Shown: positions 30,937 through 43,703 of the stretch, one piece after another | How the letters are laid out: each line of letters starts with the position of its first letter | Position numbering within the stretch: position 1 is the stretch's first letter | Source: Onchocerca volvulus | Lineage: Eukaryota; Nematoda; Chromadorea; Rhabditida; Onchocercidae | Reading direction: 5' to 3' | Assembly (NCBI GenBank): GCA_000499405.2 | Contig: HG738138.1 | Coordinates: 12,711,208 to 12,775,207 of the forward strand | Length of the DNA stretch: 64,000 nt | Position numbers and translations under genes: made by a program | Notes under the pieces: model-generated | The model's database searches: none | What the model saw: only the letters and a program-made list of their open reading frames with translations | Told to the model about the DNA's origin: nothing

Positions 30937-32881
30937 ATGGCATCTTATTTACTTAGTCGTAGTGCCCAAAAACGGGCGTTTTTCGCTTTCAATATCATCT
31001 TTTGGGTAAGTGTTTTGCGTGTATCCATGAATTTAATTACATTTCACGTTTCTTAAATATTAAATGCCTTTTAAGGAGTTGACGTTGATAAGATATTATG
31101 GTCTTTGGTGTTGGTATCAGTGTAATAACAGATTGTCAGTGCAACCTCATGATATTAAGTTAAACAGAACGATGTACTAATACATGCAACCCTTTGTTTG
31201 GATACTTTTCATGGCCGTTTTAGAAGTCTAGTCATACCATCATTAGAGACATATTGTGCTCAAAAGTCCTGACAATCAAAGCTTATGTCTCGAATATATT
31301 TCAGGTTCTTGGTTTGGGTTCCTTACTTATCGGCTTGTGGTCATATGTAACAAAGCAGTCTTACGTCGATCTCATTCCATCGTCTTATGGTACTCTTTCA
31401 GCCATAGGCTTGTGTATTGCGGCTGGACTTACAGTGATTATCATTGCATTTGTTGGTTGTTTGGGAGTATGGACTGAATCGCGCTTACTTTTACTTGCCG
31501 TAAGTTGTTTGAAATGACCAGTTTCATCGTATGGAAAAATCTTTTTGTCATTCACTAGTACCTAGAATTTGATTCCCAAAAATTTGAAATTGAAGAATTG
31601 TAGTGCTATTTCCATTCACTTTTAATAATATTAAATTATAAAAAAATGAGCTAGATATAGTGAATGTTTTGGGCACACTGTTTGATACCAGTATCTTTCA
31701 GTACATATTTTTCGTCCTTCTTTTGTTAGCTGTTCAATTCATAATGAGTACCATTGCATTGAATTACCAATCGGATATATATCAAGGCGTTCGCAGTGAT
31801 ATGGAGCAAAGCTTAAAATATCATCAGGAAGTATTCACGAGTAATCAGCTGACCTGGGATAAATTGCAGAAAATGGCAAGTTAAATTTTCTTATTTAACA
31901 CCTCGATTAAGGCAAAAGAAAGAAAAATTCAATAACATGATTCTCATAATTGTTCCTATATTTTGTTATAGTTTCTCTGTTGTGGTGTAGATGGTCCGGC
32001 AGATTGGTTTAGTAACCAAAAATGGTCAAACAATTCTTATGTTCCTGATAGTTGTTGCAATAAAATTTATTTTAATTCCAATTCTTCAATGAAGAACTGT
32101 GGTAAAGACAAAGGAAATTGGGATCTGTGGTTCCAGCGGGTATCATTTTTCAATTTTCCAAAATAGAGAAGAAAATTAGTATCATATCATGTGAAGTATT
32201 TTTGGATTTTTTTTTTTTTTTTTTTTGATTTATATAACACTCGAAATTCCGCAATTTCTCCTCATTGTAGAAATAGATTATTTTGAGGTTTTTCAGGGTT
32301 GCAGTGAAGTTTATACGAATTGGATCTTTGAAGAAATTAAGGTTGCGGCTTACATTGCTATAGTTTTCATTTGCATAGAGGTAAAAAACTTTCATTAAGT
32401 TTCGAAAAAAGTCCTATCATTCTTTTTCAAATAATAATTTAAATTGCTAAAATAATTCTGAATCGAACTTTCTACTCTTCGCCAAAAGTGCAAGTGTTGT
32501 CAACAAATGCCCAAGCAGGGGATTAGAAGTGTTTTTAGGACATGTTTTCATTTTTGAATGATCAAAGATTAGAAAAAATCTAGCAGTAGCGTTGTATTCA
32601 ACTCTTTCAGAGATCCAGTTCTCGATGTAAGTGTTAAAAGTTCCATACACTTTATTAATTAAAATTAAATGAGATTATTATAAGGCTTTCTGAATTTATC
32701 GTTTTTGATCTTATCAAATCCAATTTAGTTGTTCCTTTTGGTACTAGTGCTTCTCATATTTCGGTCAATACGACGAAGCCGGATGTCGTACAACTGTACT
32801 GGTTCTACTTATCATTACTCAAAAGGAGTTAATGTTGAAGTACGACAGGAAAAAGCTAAGAACTCTTCTTCTCTCAGTTAG
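30937..32881 (+). CDS. Tetraspanin
   Basis: Six exons: 30937-31005, 31305-31499, 31702-31875, 31972-32139, 32297-32380, 32729-32881. They give 280 residues, all in phase. Tetraspanins organise membrane microdomains and partner receptors. Four hydrophobic segments lie near residues 14-36, 48-73, 81-108 and 212-242. The large extracellular loop between the third and fourth has the diagnostic CCG at 149-151, then PDSCC and further cysteines. It has several N-x-S/T sites. The cytosolic tail is basic and then serine-rich. The start follows a long T tract and TTTCAG acceptor by 17 bases, so it is probably trans-spliced. The intron after exon 3 begins with GC (ATG|GCAAGT), a rare GC-AG intron required by the reading frame. 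Confidence 0.95.
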
Positions 32882-33166
32882 ATTATTTAGTGCACTAACC
32901 GCATTTGCATATTAAATATGACTGTTGAGTTGTTGAAGTGATGGCCTGTTTTTCCATCCATTTATTCAGCTTCCCATAGATTCAATTTTTTATGTTCATT
33001 TCTGCTTGAATTCACAGAATTTGATGAGACTTTTGTTTCCATATTTTCTTGTGATCAATTTATTCGAAATCTCCGTTTATTTTTCTGTTCATTTTTCCTT
33101 CTCATACTATTACTAGTGTTAGTACTCATTTGACGTGACAATTTTATAATCATAGGAATATTTTCG

Positions 33167-33329
33167 ATGCAGAATTTTCATAATATGACTAGACCAATCC
33201 CTCCATCTGATCTCAGTTTTGACCTGAAAACTGTCAGCCTTTACTTTCCAACTTATAACTGTATGTATGGTGCATGGTGGCTGATTTTATTCTTGCTTAT
33301 TTGTCATTCCTTGCTTTCATGTTATGGTT

Positions 33330-33362
<33 letters not shown>

Positions 33363-34922
33363 AATTCCTGGAAGTTTTCTGAACTGGTTATATTGGATGT
33401 GTTTTATGACCTGTCATAGTTTAAGATTCCCTTCTTGACAAAAAAATTGACATGTGTGTTTGATGTATGTGAACGTGGAATTTCAAAGTGTATCATGATG
33501 AAAGTGATTCAAAGTTTTCTCTTGCGATGTTGAGTATATATTCGACATATTGCAGTATGTTCTTGTATTATCTGTTCTCCTTGTACATTATGTCGTTTTA
33601 TTAGCAAATGCAATTTCACTGTTGAACGTTTTATGAAATTCAGGAATAAATGTTTATGTGCTATTCCATTCTGGAAAGCCTACTAGATTCAGCTTTAAAA
33701 AGAAAGAAAAAAAGGTGAAATCATAAAGGTTTGGCCATGTTGATAGCATAACGGTGGTCAGTCTTTCTTCGTCGATTATAATTTCGGAATTATAGATTCA
33801 ATCACCTTGCACTTAATTTTTTGTGAACATTTTGGAAGAAATATACCTTAAAAAAAGTCCAAGAATTCTGAAAATATTCAGAACTATCCTGAAAGTGTTG
33901 AAGTGTTCTCCCAGTAAACCATGAAATTCCAATGCAGCTATTAATAGGAAGTAAAACAGAAACGAGAAGTACCAAATTTGTTTCTATTCGTAACAATAAA
34001 TGACTGCAAACGATAGGTTCTCGCAATTCACTCCTTTTTTCGAAGCAAAGGTGTGATCATACTGATTTCACCATTATGTTTATCAAAAGCGGAAAATGCG
34101 GCAAAAACAAAAAAAAAAAAGGTGGCAAAAGTGCATGCAGATGATTATGTGTGTTTTGTGTGTATCTAAAATTGTGCACTTGTGTGTATGTGTGTGCGTA
34201 AACAATTTTGAAAAAAAAAAGTAAGAGTAGTGAGGTGACAGAATGGGAGAGGAGGAGGAGGAGGGTGATCTGGAAAGGGTAACAATAAGTCAGAAGAAGC
34301 AATGGAAGCATCACGATAAGAAGTTTTCTCGAATGGAATGGGTTAGGTAGGAATGATTGCAGGAATTTGAGTAATAAATGTTAGTGACAAAATGGTATAT
34401 AAGTTAACAGTCCGAAATAGAAGCCGGAAAGCAATCATTTGTAACAATCGATGGAAAGCATTCCGGAACCGGTCAGAGGTATCACTCCTACTTGAAAAGT
34501 ATGGAAGACACAGGTGTAAGGTTTTGTTTGCTTAAAAGAGGTAGGGGAGGGGAATGGAGATGATCGGAGGGGAAAAAGGGAGAAAAGCAGGGTAAAAGAG
34601 TTAGAGCCAGAGAATTGAAAATCCTTGATTGGTAGTTATATGGTGTTTGTCGTGCTGATGGTAATAATGATTGATTATAGGGGTAACTTTTTCTTTTTTT
34701 TTTTTTTTTTGGTTTTATTTTATTTTCTCAATTTAAACATTGATCGTTGCCCTTTCTAAAATAAGTGTTACTGCTTTGCTAAATAGCATCTCATCAATTT
34801 GCTTCAACTATTTTTTCCCTTCCCTTTTAATTTCTTTTTTTTTTTTTTTTTTTCATTCCATCATCGTCATTTCGAAATTTCCGTTACGGTGCATACGTAT
34901 GTACATATATTATATATCTATC

Positions 34923-34990
<68 letters not shown>

Positions 34991-37097
34991 TACATGGAGA
35001 GCATATATATGTGCATATCAAAATATCCATTTTCAAATTTGCAAAAAGAAAACGAAAAGAAAACAGTTCAATAAAGTTGACATTTGTTTTCGTCATCTTT
35101 TTCCGTTTTCGTTCGTTCCGATATTTTTTCCCTTTCATTTTGTCTGTTTTGCTTCGTTTAACTCTCTTCGTTGCCGCGCTATTTCGATTTCATCAAACCC
35201 TTTCCCAATCCTGAATGCCCCGCCATCACATTTCACTTCATTCCTCTGTCCTTTTGTCGTACATTTTCACGGTATGTATGGTTTGATTATTGTGTGCTAC
35301 TGTAAAATCACTTTTGTTTTTGTTTTCGCTTGTTTACTTTTGCTGTGGCAATTCAAGAATTATCCATTAGACGGCCGTACAATTTATAATCTCCCATAAT
35401 GACTGTTATTTGGGATGAAAGGACAAGCGAGAAATGATGGGAAGATATTTATTCCATTTTTGATGGAGCATATTTAGGATGTTAATTTGATAATAACTGA
35501 TTACCGCATGGATCACTCAAATATGATAGCATTTTTAAGAATAAATAATCACTTTGAGAATAAAGATTAAATCATTTTAATGCATTTTTTTTTCCTGTAA
35601 TTAATGTGAAGATTCTTTAAAATTATGACCATAGAACTTCCTTTTTTTCCATCCTTATGCGATTAAGAATAGAACAAATAAAAAATTGCGTCGTACCTTT
35701 CTGAGGAAAAATGAAGTCACTATCGGATGAAAAAGAATAAAAAAAGAAAAAGAGAAACAAGAAAAAAAAAGAAGTGAATGTGGTATTTAGAAGACAAAGT
35801 TCACATTAAAGGGCGAATCCTTTCAAGCCTGAGAATTTCATTTCTGCTAATTTAAAGCAGCAAATATCTCTATTCTTTTTCCCTCCTCTCTCTCCTCTTT
35901 CCCCTTGTTTTTCCTACTGTTATTTTGCATTTTAAATGTTTGGAAGTAGTTTGGTTATTTTTCTGCACTTTAAAGGATAGTAGGTATGCAATGTGCATTT
36001 CAACAAGTTTCCAATCGGATAAATTCTAAGAAATAGCTGCAACTTATCAGGGATAGGATTCATAGACTGAAATTTGTTCTCACGTGAGAAGTATTGGTTT
36101 AATTAGTTTTTTTTTTTTTTTCACAGCAGTTGATTACCGCAGTCCAAATGTCAGGAGAATGAAAAATTACTCAAAATTGTTGATTGTTTCTCGACATTTT
36201 GCAGCTGCTCGGATCAGTCTTACAGTAAGAAAGTAAGTGAAGTGCATGTGGATTGTGCTACTGAAATTATTTTTTGAAATTTAGTCAACAACAGGAATTC
36301 TCGTTGTTTTTTACTTTTCCAATGCTTCGTCAACACTTTCCATGAACCATCTCTACGGCATTGTTGTTTTTATTCCATTTTTTATTTCATTTAATTATTT
36401 AAAATAATCATCAGCTTATAATATTTTGTGGAGATTGTACTTATTTTCTTCCCTCTTGTATCTCTATCTTTTCTCCTCTCATCCTTCACTTATTACATAT
36501 GACTTGTTTGATTTTAAAAGCAATTTTTCATCTGAAGTTTTCAGTTGATTTTATTGTCTGCGATCATACTGGAATTTCCTCGCCTATTGTGCAGTATTCT
36601 CATCAGTTAATTTGAGATTTTGTGAATTTAAATTTCAAGAAAACCTAACTGATAGAGATAGGTGATGCATTAGGCAGGATAAGAATATTCGAAATGTGAT
36701 CTTATATGATCATATAATTAGCTATGCAAGAGTAAAGTGTCTCATAAATGATTATTGCATGAGAATTTACTAACTTCAGTTTGAAACTCATCAATGAACC
36801 TTTTCATTCATTAAGTACTTTCTTTTCTCCTTCCCCCGCTTGTTCCTTCTCTCTTTTTGCAATATCCCGAGAATGCATTAGTCGCAGTTGACACTTTGTA
36901 TATCGCGAAAGGAGTGGAAATGTTAGGCAGTTGTTGTTCTCCTTGGAATTATTAGTTTTAGCCAACTTGTTTTCCATATATTCCATACCGACCTTTGGAC
37001 TCCCCATGGAACTATCATAGGCTGTTTATGTTTATCCTTTTTATCTGGTTGTCGCTTTCTCCTAACCAATCAAAATATCATCACTTATGTATGTATG

Positions 37098-37129
<32 letters not shown>

Positions 37130-40100
37130 CTTGTTTGTTTGTTTGTTTGTTTGTGCATTTGGTACATATTGTGTGTATGTTTATTATAAAACTGGAATTT
37201 AAGCCAGTTTTCATTTTCTCATTAAACAACAATATTGTAAACAATTTTTTTGATATTTCGCTAATCATCGGTCGATTGTGTAGAACAGTATGTTATTTAT
37301 AATAGCTAAATGATGTGGATGTAATAATCTTTCATAAAGTATTAATCATTTATTAATATTGTTTCTTTTTATTTTACTTGTTTCATTGTTGGACCTTACA
37401 ACAACTATGATGCAAAAAGTTATTGCAAATTTTTATTTTACCAAAAAAAGACAAAAAGAGAAAAAAACCTCAAATTTTAGATCAATAGAAATTAAAACAT
37501 TACGAAGAGCATTAATCAGTGGTAGAAAATGTGATTGAAAAGAAGACAAAACAAATAAAGAAAGAGAGAAAGAAAAACATCCTCTTTCTAGAAAATTTTA
37601 TCGTTCCACTTTTGAATTTCTCTCAATTCGTACTTTCCTTTCATCACCATAACCTAAAATGAAGTTATTCGAATGTAATAGACTCTTTTTCTTTCAAGAA
37701 AACAAAAAAAAAAGAAAAAATCATTTCAGGAAGAAATTTGGAAAAGGTAAACAAATGAGGATTTATGGATAGTTGAAATTTGAAAAAAGAGGGAGGAAAT
37801 GTTATAGCGATCGATAATCACCATCATCATCCTTATCATATTATCTATGAAATTATACGGCTAAATATATTTGCATATATGATATATACATATATGTTAT
37901 TCATAAAAAGTGTGATATACAATATCAGCCTTTTTTAAATCATCGAACAATTAGTTCTTTCCGTCAACCACAGATTGGTCAAACCGTCATCTTTTCTTGT
38001 CCTCTGCTAAAACAACGATTAAGAGAAATCGCAATTGATCCATCATCGAATACGCATTCCAGCGCATTTTCTGTACATATTCCACGACCAATACCTATTT
38101 CATCTCAGCATACTGACATTACCTCTCACGCTAACCAGTTTAACCCCACATTCATCTATCCATCGGTACATTTACCGTGTGCCCAGACAGGAACCGATTA
38201 TTTACCATCAAATGATTCGCAACAGGTACTAATATTATCATTACATATATATATATATATATCTTTTCATTTTTTTGTTCGTTTTTTCTTTCGATAATTG
38301 ATAATCATTTATCATTCCATTTCACGGTATCATTTATCACTGGCACACTTCATTAAATCATGGGCAGTCTGTTCATGTACATAATCTTTTCCATCCTTGT
38401 ATACGGGTTTGTCCACCTGCTTGTCCACCTCCTCCTTTTTTTCCAAACATTTAAATAATGTGCCTTTTCCTTTTTTTTTCTTTGCATTTTTTTTTTTTTT
38501 TTTTTGATTACGATGGTTCATGTGGTAAAGATATAAAATGTAGGTATTTTTGAATATTTTTTGCAGAATATATTAGATTACTGACTGAATGTTGTTAGAT
38601 GGTATAAAATAGGAAACGATTAATTTATGGGTCAAATATTAGCGAAGAATTGACTATTCGTAGGAGTAAATAAACCATAAAATATTAGATTTGGATAGTG
38701 ATAATGGGATTTGTTCATATAAAGTATTCCACTGATGAGTTATGAATTATTACGTATCCATTGACAGTTTAGTTAATATGGTCAACGGATACCAAAAGAC
38801 AATGAAGATTCAAAATATTTGGTGTTTTTTTTTCTGGCAAATCAATACCGAAAAATGAGCGGTCGCTAAGAGTTTGAGGTTTTTTACGGAGAACACTCTT
38901 TTCGATGTTCACTTGCAGTTTCTGTAATAAGAAAGATCCGAAGAATGAGAAAATTATTTTTCTTCTGCAAAAGATAAGCAGAAAATTTCTTTTTTTTTTC
39001 ATTTTGCACGGCGTATACAGTATACGTGAAATTAACGTTTATCATAAAGGTGAAATAATGCATGCAAAACTAAAAAGAGGAAACGATTGGATATAGATTT
39101 GGTAGCGGTTTATGCCAGTTCAAATAGACCTGAGATTTATTGCCTAACTTTAAGCAAATGCGTTGTTTTCGTATTTATCCATTCATTATCTTTGTTTTGT
39201 CTATCCATATGTTCTGCTTCTATTAACTTTAATTAGAAATCTTTGAAATTATATTCATATACATTTAAAGAAGGGAAAAAAGAAACTTTCCCGGCTCTAC
39301 AGCATATGAATCATCCTTCCAACATTTTATTTACCATTGATGGCCGATATTGACAAATGGCATGTAGTACTAAGCCGCTGAAAGGACTTCGTCTATATTT
39401 CGACAAATTCCTCTTCGAATACGTTGACAGCATAAAGTGAAAAAGGTGAATGATGAAATGTTTGCCGCAAATAATGTAATATTTCTGCCAAAAATGACTC
39501 GAAAAGTTAGGAAGGAATTAATTAAATCCACGTGATCGTATGAAATAACTAAGAAATGGTAACACTGCAAAAAAAGAAATCCTGTAATTTTTTGCTAAAT
39601 ATTATGATCATAAAATTTGGGATCTTTTATCATTCAAGAATGTCATTTGAGAACCAATCTCGAGATTACTTTCTAGAACTATTATTCCGAGACATTCCGT
39701 AATATATCAAATCTCTTATTGTTAACGTAGCCCGTTGACAAATTTTTTTCCTTTTTTTTTTTAGATGTTTATTTGAAGAGGAAAACTTCTTATCATGTTA
39801 AACATACCTAAGCATCTATAGAAATAGTTTCATCCTTTCGATTCTCTAAAATGTTTCAGTTTTTATTCGCTCATTGTAACTTCAACAAGGCTTTTGATGA
39901 AGTGTCAATATTCTCAAATCTTCCATATTTTGAGATAAATTTTTCCAGTCGTTTAGATCGAAGTGCCTTTCATCTGTCGAATATGCTCTTTATTCATCTA
40001 TCCGAAAACATCTGTCTTCAAAACGTGTGTGAGAGAGGAAAAAAAGGGTGCATTTTTGTACAAGAAAGCCTTTTTTGAAAATGAATAAATTTATAAGAAA

Positions 40101-43100
40101 TAACTTCCCCTCGTATTATAGTATTACAGTCTGATTAGTAAGGTAATGATTGCAGGTTTGCATATCAGAGAAACCTACTGCAATAAGTCCTGTGGCGCCG
40201 ATCGCAGCAGCGTTCAATCCGTCGCTGATGTGCTTACCGGCGCTATTTGATCACTTTGGAGGTGAAATATTACGAACGCATATGAATCCAGCAGCTGCAC
40301 AATTTAAGCCAATACCTAATAATGAGCGTGTCGATCTAACACGATTTCTTTCCAAAGAACCACAGGTGGAAATATTTCATATTACTGATAAATTAAATAA
40401 TTGTTGTGATTTAAAACTGGAAATAAATTTCTTCATTTGAGTAATTGGAAGTTGAAAGAAAAAAATTCGAATATAATAATGGAAAATTTTCTTTTTCTTG
40501 TAAAAATATGAAAATATTTCGAGGATAAAAATGATACGCATATCGAAGGATGATAATTGGTTCAATAGAAAAATAACGGTCCATTTTCACTAAAATCAAT
40601 AAAAAATCTTTGCATACACTGATTATGCATTTATTAGCGAATCATTTAATTGATAACTGCTTTTGTCTCGTGAACTTTCGCTTACTTTCACTGATGGAAG
40701 AAAAAAATTGAAAGTAAAGGAAAAAAAGAGCCTTGTTTATTGCAAATAAATACGCTCTTCTTTTTTTTTTTTTTTCAATAATACCTGCGATAGGCTAAAT
40801 GTTAAAAGAAAAAAAGGAAGGAAAGAAGGAGGAAAAGGAAAAGAATAGATATGAAAGCATTATTAGCAGAGATGAATGTTTTCGTTTTGAAGTACATTCG
40901 CTCTTTCTATTTGCATTATCATTTAATGACACCCCAAAAGTACGATTATTTTTAGTTGACCAAGGGGAAAGAGGAAAATAAGAGAATGAAAATTTTTTCA
41001 AATGGCTAAAAACAAATATAAATTAAGAAAATATGATGGAAAAGAGAAGGGATGAAGAAAATGAAGAATCATTTCAGGAATGGACTATGGGTGATGTTAT
41101 TGCATGGTTATTACATGTTGCTAAACGGAATGATATACCATTCGAAGATTTGGAAATGCAGAAATTTGCGAATTGTACTGGTATGATATTGATCCAAATG
41201 CGTGAAACTGATTTTCAACAACGAGATGCCGTATATGGTTCTTTATTATATGCTGAATTCAGAAAATTATTCGGTTTGTTTTAATCTTTTGCTCCTTTGT
41301 TGCAGCAGTTGTTCAGAATGGATGAGTTTTATTTTAACTGCATGTTTTTATTCTTGTTTTTGAATGTTAAAGTTTAACAGTGAAATGTTCTACGAACAAT
41401 GCTACATAGTTTTGTTTCACTGGATCCATTGTTTGCTACCTTTCTAAAAATTTAATTTTTTTCGGTCATTTTTTTCGCTCATTACTTTTACATGAAAAAG
41501 TAATTCCGAGCATATATTTGCTGAGGTTAAGTATTTGTTAATATCATGAACTGATTTCAGAAGAAAGATCAATTAATAAATGTGCTTATAAATCACCAGA
41601 AAGAGCAAGTACCAGTCGAGTACCGGACGATGCTAGGTTGCTAACCTGTTATTTATTTTCTGTTGATCACTTGAAGTCAGCTGTCACGAATTGAAAACTT
41701 ATATTTAGCTTATTATGGTGAAAAATGTGATTTATGTCATAAAGATTCATTTATTACCTAATATCCAGAGAGGGAAAGAGAAAGAGAAGGGTTTAATTTC
41801 CATTGGAAAAGTTTGATTCATTAAATTTGGATGAAGCTGTTCTTATTCGTTAAGCTGTATTATTATTCCAGAATTTCCTGCATCAATAATGGATTGTCCG
41901 TTAATCCAAGTGCTTTATCTTCACTTTTGATGTCTGATGGTAATCTAATGAGTTCATCAAGTACACAACCTTTAGATACATTATCTCAAGTCGGCACTGA
42001 TATCAGCGGCAGTGGTACGTTCAACTTCAATTCACATGGTTAGTTAACATTTCCCGTTAGGCATATTGAATTTTTATGTCTATGCATTCTAAGTTATCCA
42101 TTGTCTGGGAATATTAATTTTAATTAATTACGTAGAGTCTCAACTATTAAATAAAGAATAGTTACTATCCAGAATCATATCTTCCATACTCGAAGTAATA
42201 ATGAAAAGTATTTTCTGGAGAGGCTTAGATTATCAGTTTCGGTTTCTAAGTTAATAGTTAAATGGAGAGAAAATTTTCGTGGAAAGTGGAAACCAAGCAG
42301 ACATTTCTGGTGGAGGTGTAAGCTGCATTCTCGAACATAAGCTTTTGAATAACATTAAACTAGATCCATAATATTTAGTTAAGCCTAACAGATGAGTGGT
42401 AAACGCAAAAGTTACTCAGATGTTTGATGTAGCTTTTGGAAAATTCCTCCGAAAAAACGATTTTTTTTTAAAAATATAACAGCAGTATAGTACTTAGACA
42501 TTCATATAGAAATGTTGAAATCAGATGCGAAGAGAAAAAAAATTCTCATACAAATAGTCTGTAATACCGTTTTACATTTCTCGACATTAAATACAGTTTT
42601 CAGCTAGATCCGATGAAACCTTCATGTTACGACCCCCATATTGCAAAGTTCGAAAAAATAAGGATGGAAGGCCAAGGAAGCATTCACAACATACCAAAGG
42701 GAACAAATTATGGGAATTTATACGCGATGCTTTGAAAGATCCCACTACTTGTCCAAGTGTTGTACGGTAAGTATTATGTAGCTTCTTTTATTTCATGAAT
42801 TCTATGACAGTATTGTCATACATATATATGATAACGTTGTCATGCCTACATGTGATAAAGTTATCATGCATACATGTGATACACGATAGCATTTATCGAA
42901 AACATTTAAATTTAAGATAGTATTGCAAATATGATGATGAAAAGCAGGAGCTGGTACAGATATAAGATTAGAGAAAGAGGCAAGATTCATAAAGATCAAA
43001 AAAAAAAAAAAAAAAAAAAAGATTCGAAAGAATCTATCAGTCTGGATGTGTATCCAGCAGCAAAAGTAATGAACCAAAAATATATTGTAACTAAAGGCAA

Positions 43101-43703
43101 CAATTGAACTTTTGACTGATTTCCAGATGGGAAGATCCAGCGGAAGGCGTTTTTCGAATCGTTGAATCAGAAAAATTGGCGCAGCTTTGGGGTGAACGGA
43201 AAAACAATCAGAAAATGACCTATGAAAAACTCAGCCGAGCTATGAGGTGAAATTTTTGCTATAATTTAAAACAAAGAACGCAAAATACTTATGAATAAAC
43301 CAGTAAAATTAATGTGAGAAGCACAACAGAGGTCGAATTTCATCTTTAAGGATTAAGAAACAATCAGTAAGAATTATGAAAATGTGAAAACCGTATTCCA
43401 GTTTTTTGAACTAAAAGAAGTATATGCTTCCTTACAGTAACTTCATGCTTAAGTAATAACGGGAATGACAAGTCAGTATATTTCAAACTGTAAGCTGCAA
43501 CTATTTATTATTATGATTAAATATAGATGAAATTTGCAAGTTTCTGAGGAAATTCAGGTTTTAATTTTCCAACAAAACAACAGAATATCTTGTAATTTGT
43601 TTCCAGGACATATTATGAAAAACGGATTTTGGTGCCGGTACCGAAAACAGGACTGTATCCGAAGAAATTAGTGTATAAGTTCGGACCAAGTGCTCTAGGT
43701 TGA
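33167..43703 (+). CDS. ETS transcription factor, ESE/ELF type, with Pointed domain
   Basis: Modelled exons: 33167-33260, 36205-36224, 37974-38225, 40156-40365, 41078-41273, 41561-41636, 41872-42038, 42604-42766, 43127-43246, 43607-43703. They give 464 residues. The Pointed/SAM domain starts at [12 protein letters not shown] (193-257). A GRPRK AT-hook-like motif lies at 360-364. The ETS DNA-binding domain is at 373-459, with [39 protein letters not shown] (recognition helix) and LVYKFG. Domain order and sequence match the ESE group (ELF3, ELF5, EHF), nuclear factors that bind GGAA sites and act in epithelia. The wing between TYYEKR and LVYKFG is several residues longer than usual. Exons from 37974 on are well supported. 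Exon 1 and the 20-base microexon are inferred from phase fit and strong splice sites, because exon 37974 has no ATG of its own. Confidence 0.9.
33332..33360. repeat. Poly-T tract in ETS-gene intron 1
   Basis: About 29 consecutive thymines shortly after the proposed first exon. An obvious site for length variation. Confidence 0.9.
34925..34984. repeat. CA dinucleotide microsatellite
   Basis: About 30 CA units within the first long intron of the proposed ETS gene. Confidence 0.97.
37106..37153. repeat. GT and TTGT compound microsatellite
   Basis: About 12 GT units followed by several TTGT units, in an intron of the ETS gene. Confidence 0.95.
42813..42884. repeat. 24-base minisatellite, three units
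   Basis: Three diverged 24-base units (42813-42836, 42837-42860, 42861-42884), each with a TTRTCATRC...GATAA-type core, in the ETS-gene intron between the two exons that encode the start of the DNA-binding domain. Confidence 0.85.

Noticed and set aside
32150..32650. Minus-strand ORFs across tetraspanin introns
   Set aside because: They are antisense to verified tetraspanin exons 5-6 and their introns.
34740..35399. 219-residue plus-strand ORF and its antisense partner
   Set aside because: Both are driven by the CA microsatellite, which gives long Thr-His or Cys-Val repeats. Only the ATG near 35215 with a GTATGT donor was kept as an alternative first exon of the ETS gene.
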